Positions 59,361 through 64,000 of a DNA stretch of 64,000 bases are shown in pieces. Source of the stretch: JAGBWK01 sp964544595 (GTDB lineage Bacteria; Bacteroidota; Bacteroidia; Bacteroidales; Muribaculaceae). Within the stretch, counting starts at the first letter, position 1. Every line of letters starts with the position of its first letter. A program made the position numbers and the translations under genes. Location: contig CAZJBM010000012.1 of the NCBI GenBank assembly GCA_964544595.1, positions 1 to 64,000 on the forward strand, in the 5' to 3' direction. A model generated the notes under the pieces. That model was not told the origin of the DNA, did not search any database, and was given only the letters and a program-made list of their open reading frames with translations.

Positions 59361-60358
59361 AATCAGCTCTACCCCTTAGTGTCGACTCCCGGCGCGTCCC
59401 TTACATCGACGCCATAAAGGGCTTCACAATCTTCTTTGTAGTCTATATGCACGTGTTGACAGGCATATACGGCTACGTCGATTTCATCGCCGAGGCGAGT
59501 ATCACCTTCCTGATGCCCGTTTTCTTCTTTATCAGCGGCTACTTCATTTATCCCGTAAAATCGGGTGTCGAGGCCAAGAGAAAGCTACGCGACAAGATCG
59601 CGAGACAATTTCTCCCGGCCATAGTATGCTTCCTGCTCTACGCCCTTGAGCTATACGGCACGGATATTCCGTGGCAATACGCCCTCGGCGAGATGAAGCT
59701 CGGCTACTGGTTTCCCCTGGTGATGGTCGAGTATTTCGTCCTGGCCATACCGATGCTCGGTCTCGCCCGGAAGCTCCGATTGAGCGACCGCGCGTTTGTG
59801 GCCTCTCTGGCCATATTATCGGTGCTTGCCTACGCCTTAGGGCTGATCGCGTGGAAATCGGGCTGCGCTCTTTTCGGCTGGCTCAGCCTCAGCCATTTCG
59901 GCACTCTGGCCGTCTACTTCCTCTGCGGCATAGTGGCGAAGAAGCACCGCGACAAGTTTCTCGCCCTCATCGACAGCCCCTACGCGCTGATTGCCGTAGC
60001 CGCCTGCTGGCTCTGCGTGATTCCGTTCGCCGCATGGTGGCTCAACCCGCTTCGCAGCCTACTATCCATTCTGTTGATATTCATGCTGTTCAAGCGGCTT
60101 AACCCATATCTTGAGAAACGCGCCGCCCCCGGCCGCCTGCTCTGCCGCATAGGCGCCAACACGCTTGAAATCTACTATTTCCACTGGTATTTCCTTACCC
60201 TCATTAAGCGGTCGGGCTTGGCGCCTCACCTCGATTTCGCCCCGGCGCAGACTGCCGTCTACTTCATCCTTTCGGCGATAATCATAGCCGCCTGCTTGGC
60301 CGTCAAGTTCGCTCTACGATTTATCACTTCGCGGACGACCGCAAATCTCCGTAGATAA
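59357..60358 (+). CDS. Membrane acyltransferase, acyltransferase-3 family
   Basis: A 333-residue multi-pass membrane protein. The start YIDAIKGFTIFFVVYMHVLTG has the Asp, Lys and His pattern of the acyltransferase-3 family, with roughly ten membrane segments after it. It overlaps mutS by 4 bases and runs 35 bases into the 3' end of convergent lpxB (60324-60358). It probably acylates a surface sugar; it is a distant paralogue of the enzyme at 141-1214. Confidence 0.85.
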   Translation: MKSALPLSVDSRRVPYIDAIKGFTIFFVVYMHVLTGIYGYVDFIAEASITFLMPVFFFISGYFIYPVKSGVEAKRKLRDKIARQFLPAIVCFLLYALELYGTDIPWQYALGEMKLGYWFPLVMVEYFVLAIPMLGLARKLRLSDRAFVASLAILSVLAYALGLIAWKSGCALFGWLSLSHFGTLAVYFLCGIVAKKHRDKFLALIDSPYALIAVAACWLCVIPFAAWWLNPLRSLLSILLIFMLFKRLNPYLEKRAAPGRLLCRIGANTLEIYYFHWYFLTLIKRSGLAPHLDFAPAQTAVYFILSAIIIAACLAVKFALRFITSRTTANLRR

Positions 60359-61457
60359 GCTCGGCTGCCGACGCTTTGGCCGAGCTCAGCCTCCGGCGTA
60401 TCTCGGCGTAACCGCCGCGTTGCTCGGCGGCGGCTTTCCCATCGGCCTGTAGCAGAGCGGTCAGCTTCGCGTCGACCTCATCCGCATTGCAATGATGCAG
60501 CAACATCTCCGGAATCACCTCGCGGTCGGCGATAAGGTTGGGAAGCGTCACGTAAGGTATCTTTAATATACGCTTGAAAAGCCCGTAGGCCATTCTCGAC
60601 CCGTTGGAGCGATAGCAGGCCACCTGCGGAGTGCCCAGCAGTGCGCACTCAAGCGTGGCCGTCCCTGAGGTCACGAGCGCGGCGTCAGCTGCGGCCATTA
60701 GTTCAAACGTGGCGTCCTCCACCACCTTCAGGTCGGAATATTTATTATAAATCGAGCTGTCGATACCGGGAGCTCCGGCTATCACACCCTGCATATCGCC
60801 GTGCCGGCGGGCCACATCGGCCATAACCGGAAGATTATTGCGTATCTCCCCCACCCGGCTACCGGGCACCAACGCCAGAATCGGCCTCTCCGGGTCGAGC
60901 GAATGTTCGCGGCAGAACCCCGCCTTCGATTTAATCGACATCTTCTTCGCGTCGACCTCCGCGAGCGACGGATTCCCCACGTAGTCAACGTCGTAGCCGT
61001 GCTTTCGCTTGTAGTAATCAACCTCAAACGGCAATATCGAGAGCACTCGCCGGCAATATCTCTTGATTTTCTTCACTCTCCCCTCTTTCCATGCCCACAC
61101 CTTCGGCGAGATATAGTAAAACACCGGGATACCGATTTTGCTTGCCGTCTCCGCGAGCCGCAGGTTGAACGACGGATAATCGACCAGTATAAGCGCGTCG
61201 GGCCGAAGTGTGTGGAGCGACCGCTTGGCGATCGACAGGTTGCCGAGCACCTTATTCAGGTTGCGTATCACCTCGCTGAAGCCCATATAGGCCATCTCGC
61301 GGTAATGTATCAGGGGATCTACTCCCGCCTCCTTGGCCATCAGGTCTCCGCCCAAAAACGTGAACACGGCCTCCGGATCTCGCTTCTTGAGGTCGGCTAT
61401 CAGCCGCGACGCGTGGATATCGCCGGATGCCTCCCCGGCCGAAATGAAGTAATGCAT
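60324..61457 (-). CDS. lpxB: Lipid-A-disaccharide synthase
   Basis: A 377-residue glycosyltransferase (GT19) that joins UDP-2,3-diacylglucosamine and lipid X in lipid A synthesis at the inner membrane. It has ISAGEASGDIHASRLI, FYYISPKVWAWKEGRVKKI and LALVPGSRVGEIRNNLP. The ATG at 61457 is chosen; the longer frame adds a basic non-conserved N-terminus. The last 35 bases overlap the convergent acyltransferase gene. Confidence 0.95.
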   Translation of the reverse strand: MHYFISAGEASGDIHASRLIADLKKRDPEAVFTFLGGDLMAKEAGVDPLIHYREMAYMGFSEVIRNLNKVLGNLSIAKRSLHTLRPDALILVDYPSFNLRLAETASKIGIPVFYYISPKVWAWKEGRVKKIKRYCRRVLSILPFEVDYYKRKHGYDVDYVGNPSLAEVDAKKMSIKSKAGFCREHSLDPERPILALVPGSRVGEIRNNLPVMADVARRHGDMQGVIAGAPGIDSSIYNKYSDLKVVEDATFELMAAADAALVTSGTATLECALLGTPQVACYRSNGSRMAYGLFKRILKIPYVTLPNLIADREVIPEMLLHHCNADEVDAKLTALLQADGKAAAEQRGGYAEIRRRLSSAKASAAELIYGDLRSSAK

Positions 61458-61535
61458 AAGAGAGTGAATTGTGTATTTCGGGTTAAGTCTCGAAGAAAAA
61501 AATTTCTGAGGTCGCCTTAACCTGCATAAGTAGCG

Positions 61536-61543
61536 CAAATATA
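61536..61543 (-). promoter_or_regulatory. -7 promoter element of lpxB
   Basis: The minus strand reads TATATTTG, an exact match, 79 bases upstream of the ATG. Confidence 0.5.
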
Positions 61544-61630
61544 AGCAATAATATTGGATTTTTCAAAGAGAATCAGCCCCGCGCACCATTATCGGCTCCA
61601 AATAAATTTGGCGGTACGCGCTCTTATTCG

Positions 61631-61638
61631 TATCTTTG
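61631..61638 (+). promoter_or_regulatory. -7 promoter element of the lipoprotein at 61744
   Basis: TATCTTTG, an exact match, about 105 bases before the ATG, so the leader is long. Confidence 0.5.
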
Positions 61639-61743
61639 CAATAAACGCGCCTGAGCAGGGCGCTCCATGCCGATCATGCCCGCGAATCTCTTCGCCCGCA
61701 AGCCCTCTTTTTCATGAACACAGCTTAAACCTTATTTCATATT

Positions 61744-62226
61744 ATGATGACTATCAGACATTTGACAAAAATAAAACTTTTAGTGACGCTCGCCCTCGCG
61801 GTTTTCGCCCTGACGGGATGCGCCGGCCCTGGCGGCTCTGAGCGCGACTCTATCGCCCTCGCCCGCCAGAAAATAATCGACGGCAACTTCGACTCAGCCG
61901 CCGACATCCTCGACTCCACGGTGAAAAACTTAGGCGACTCGATCACCTCGCCGAAGGCCGTCGGCGAAATCGCCGTCCTATACATGATTATCGACGAGCA
62001 CCAGACCGAGGAGGGCCACAACGCCAAAGCCCTCGACCTCTACCGCCGCGCCGTCGCTGCCGACGCCGACTCGGTCAACGCCCTCTTCTCAGAGCTGGAG
62101 AGCGCCGACGCGCGCTACCTGTTCATGCTGAAGAACCTCGACGCCCAGAATGGCGGCGAAATCGACCTCAGCGACTTCGACGAATACGAGGATGAGACCG
62201 ACGACTCGTCCGACATCCCCGCTTAA
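61744..62226 (+). CDS. TPR-like lipoprotein
   Basis: A 160-residue lipoprotein (signal LALAVFALTGC). The mature part has helical pairs such as ALARQKIIDGNFDSAADILDS and ALDLYRRAVAADADSVNALF, like tetratricopeptide repeats. The end is acidic (DFDEYEDETDDSSD). Function unknown; it may scaffold a periplasmic complex. Confidence 0.82.
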   Translation: MMTIRHLTKIKLLVTLALAVFALTGCAGPGGSERDSIALARQKIIDGNFDSAADILDSTVKNLGDSITSPKAVGEIAVLYMIIDEHQTEEGHNAKALDLYRRAVAADADSVNALFSELESADARYLFMLKNLDAQNGGEIDLSDFDEYEDETDDSSDIPA

Positions 62227-62276
62227 GCCTCATCGATTACCCCGTTTTTCCCAATCATCCCCCACCCCCGACGATT

Positions 62277-62606
62277 ATGAACGACTGGCAAGCTTCACTC
62301 AAAGGTTTTCTCGACAACAACCCCGACCTCCCCGAGGGTACCGACCCCACCCTCGACCAACCGAAGCCCGAAAAGAAACCTAAACTCCATATCGCCATTG
62401 AGCGAAAGGGCCGCGGAGGCAAAACTGCCACTATCATCGACGGCTTCCCCGACTCCATGCCCGACTCCGAAATCGCCGCCCTCGCCGGCCGCCTTAAGCA
62501 GAGACTCGGCACCGGAGGCTCGGCCCGCGGAGGCGAGATACTCATTCAGGGCGACCGCCGCGCCGACCTTCTGCCGCTGCTCCGGGCCGAAGGCTACCCC
62601 TGTTAA
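62277..62606 (+). CDS. SUI1/YciH-like translation factor
   Basis: A 109-residue protein with an acidic N-terminal tail (1-35) and a C-terminal SUI1/eIF1-like domain (KLHIAIERKGRGGKTATIIDGF, GTGGSARGGEILIQGDRRADL). Bacterial members (YciH) bind the small ribosomal subunit and affect start-codon selection under stress. It sits 50 bases after the lipoprotein gene and 55 before the helicase gene. Confidence 0.9.
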   Translation: MNDWQASLKGFLDNNPDLPEGTDPTLDQPKPEKKPKLHIAIERKGRGGKTATIIDGFPDSMPDSEIAALAGRLKQRLGTGGSARGGEILIQGDRRADLLPLLRAEGYPC

Positions 62607-62661
62607 TCCACCTCCTTCCCCACCCTCCCCTTAGCCACATCCCCCTTTAGGCCGATCTTAT

Positions 62662-64000
62662 ATGCTCCATATCTACAAAGCCTCCGCGGGCTCAGGCAAA
62701 ACCTACTCGCTGACAAAGCATTATCTCCAACTGCTCTTAGGATACCGCGACGATAACCCCGACCCGTCGCTATGCCGCTGGCATCTGCGTAAACACCCCG
62801 ATGGAGCCAATCGCCATATCCTCGCCATCACGTTCACCAACAAGGCCACCGAGGAGATGATCAAGCGTATCATCTCCGAGCTCGCCATTCTTGCCCGCCG
62901 CGAGCCGGGAGTCGAGGAGAAAAGCGACTACCTCGACTACTTCATCGACCTTTTCTCTGCCGACGAGGAGTCGATCAGCCGACTCGCCTCCGAAACCCTC
63001 GACGACCTCCTCGCCGACTTCGCCTATTTCCACGTCAGCACGATCGACGCCTTCTTCCAGACCGTCCTCCGCACCTTTGCCCGCGAAATCGAGATGCCCG
63101 ACAACTTCGAGCTTGAGCTCGACAACCATCTCGCCGTGTCGACCGGCGTTGGCGATATGCTGTCGTCAATCAACCGCCCCGAGCCTTCCGACCCGGCGAA
63201 ACGCGCCGAACACCGATGGCTCACCGACTGGCTTACCCGATACGTCAACAGCAAGCTCGACGAGGGGCACGCCATCAATCTTTTCGCCCGCTCATCCAAT
63301 CTCTTCGACGACCTTGTCGGCACGTTCACCCGCATAATGGATGAGAATTTCAAAATGAATTTCGACGAGATTTCAGCTTATTTCTCCAATCTCGACCGCA
63401 CCCGCGCCTTTGGCGACGCCCTCCGCGCCTCCGAGAAAACCTCGCTCGACAATATCCTTAAAGCGATCGCGACCGCGAGCGCCTATGCCGACTATCAATT
63501 CCTCCACGCCAATATGCGGAAATTCTTCGACAAGCTCCGCGAAGGCCCTCTACCTAAGGACGTCAGCAAATATATCGTCAACTACCTTGAGAATTCGGCC
63601 AAATGCTACACCAAGAAGCATGTCCCCTCGGCCGACTTCGACGGCCTCATCTCCTCCCTTTGCGGCCTGATCGCGAGCCATTACTCCAATCTCGCCCGCA
63701 ACAAGGTGATACAAAGCTCTCTGAGCACCTTCGGCCTGATGGGTTGCCTGCTCCGTATTCTCGACAACTACTGCAAAGACAACAACCTCATACTCCTCTC
63801 TGAGACCAATTCACTCCTCCGCGACATCATCAACGACGACGACACCCCCTTCGTCTACGAGCGCATCGGCTACTATCTCCGCCATTTTCTTATCGACGAG
63901 TTTCAGGACACCTCCAAAATGCAGTGGCAGAATCTGCGCCCTCTCGTCATGGAAAGCCTGTCGCACAACCATGAGAACCTCGTCATCGGCGACGAGAAGC
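62662..64000 (+). CDS. UvrD-like helicase/exonuclease (AddA/RecB type), cut by the window end
   Basis: A partial gene of at least 446 codons, open to the right edge. The N-terminus MLHIYKASAGSGKTYSLTKHY is a superfamily-1 Walker A, followed by ILAITFTNKATEEMIKRI (motif Ia). The sequence near the end has FLIDEFQDTSKMQWQNLRPL (motif II) and VIGDEK (motif III). This is the start of a large AddA/RecB-like repair helicase, usually over 1000 residues and paired with an AddB-like partner further downstream. Confidence 0.9.
   Translation, partial: MLHIYKASAGSGKTYSLTKHYLQLLLGYRDDNPDPSLCRWHLRKHPDGANRHILAITFTNKATEEMIKRIISELAILARREPGVEEKSDYLDYFIDLFSADEESISRLASETLDDLLADFAYFHVSTIDAFFQTVLRTFAREIEMPDNFELELDNHLAVSTGVGDMLSSINRPEPSDPAKRAEHRWLTDWLTRYVNSKLDEGHAINLFARSSNLFDDLVGTFTRIMDENFKMNFDEISAYFSNLDRTRAFGDALRASEKTSLDNILKAIATASAYADYQFLHANMRKFFDKLREGPLPKDVSKYIVNYLENSAKCYTKKHVPSADFDGLISSLCGLIASHYSNLARNKVIQSSLSTFGLMGCLLRILDNYCKDNNLILLSETNSLLRDIINDDDTPFVYERIGYYLRHFLIDEFQDTSKMQWQNLRPLVMESLSHNHENLVIGDEK

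Overview
The window looks like chromosome from a Bacteroidales bacterium with fairly high GC, most like Muribaculaceae. The support is the repeated Bacteroidetes -7 promoter element (TAnnTTTG or TAnnTTCG), secreted pectin-degrading enzymes with a shared C-terminal tail, Bacteroidetes-type YbeY and octaprenyl synthase, DUF4294, a BspA-like leucine-rich repeat protein, and a large AddA/RecB-like helicase. The family assignment is inference. I saw no rRNA, tRNA, CRISPR array or SusC/SusD pair.

Layout. 1-6970: a possible gene tail at the left edge, a WYL regulator/acyltransferase pair, polA, a polyprenyl synthase and an outer-membrane phospholipase A. 7126-7944: an AT-rich orphan gene. 8353-18499: a minus-strand pectin-degradation cluster (carbohydrate-binding protein, two tandem PL1-type pectate lyases, GH28, GH3). 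18718-21079: pyrimidine salvage (upp and a nucleoside kinase). 21080-22100: 27 short hairpins of six stem families surrounding a four-helix-bundle gene, ending directly at uvrC. 23936-29902: a subtilase, a CE7-like esterase, panB, pgeF and an autonomous S24-type repressor. 30044-35768: a secreted leucine-rich repeat protein, then trmB, mrp, aroQ, an O-methyltransferase, a HAD phosphatase and a lipoprotein on the same strand. 35781-38642: an ACGX-type radical-SAM peptide operon (precursor peptide, rSAM/SPASM enzyme, quinone-oxidoreductase-like MDR) divergent from an HxlR regulator. 38663-49457: mostly minus-strand housekeeping genes (mfd, apt, mnmG, ybeY, nadB) with a parS-like palindrome between apt and mnmG. 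49592-64000: argS, BI-1, proC-proB-proA, mutS-acyltransferase, lpxB, a SUI1-like factor and a helicase-nuclease cut by the window edge.

Functional themes. The secreted enzymes could depolymerise and deacetylate plant pectin, with export and surface attachment suggested by signal peptides and C-terminal tails. Five DNA-repair or replication genes (polA, uvrC, mfd, mutS, addA-like) lie in the window. PolA has lost the acidic residues of its first proofreading motif.

The two stretches most worth following are the hairpin arrays around the four-helix-bundle gene, which no standard feature type explains, and the ACGX peptide operon, whose peptide family has been recognised by its repeats but whose product I do not know to be characterised.
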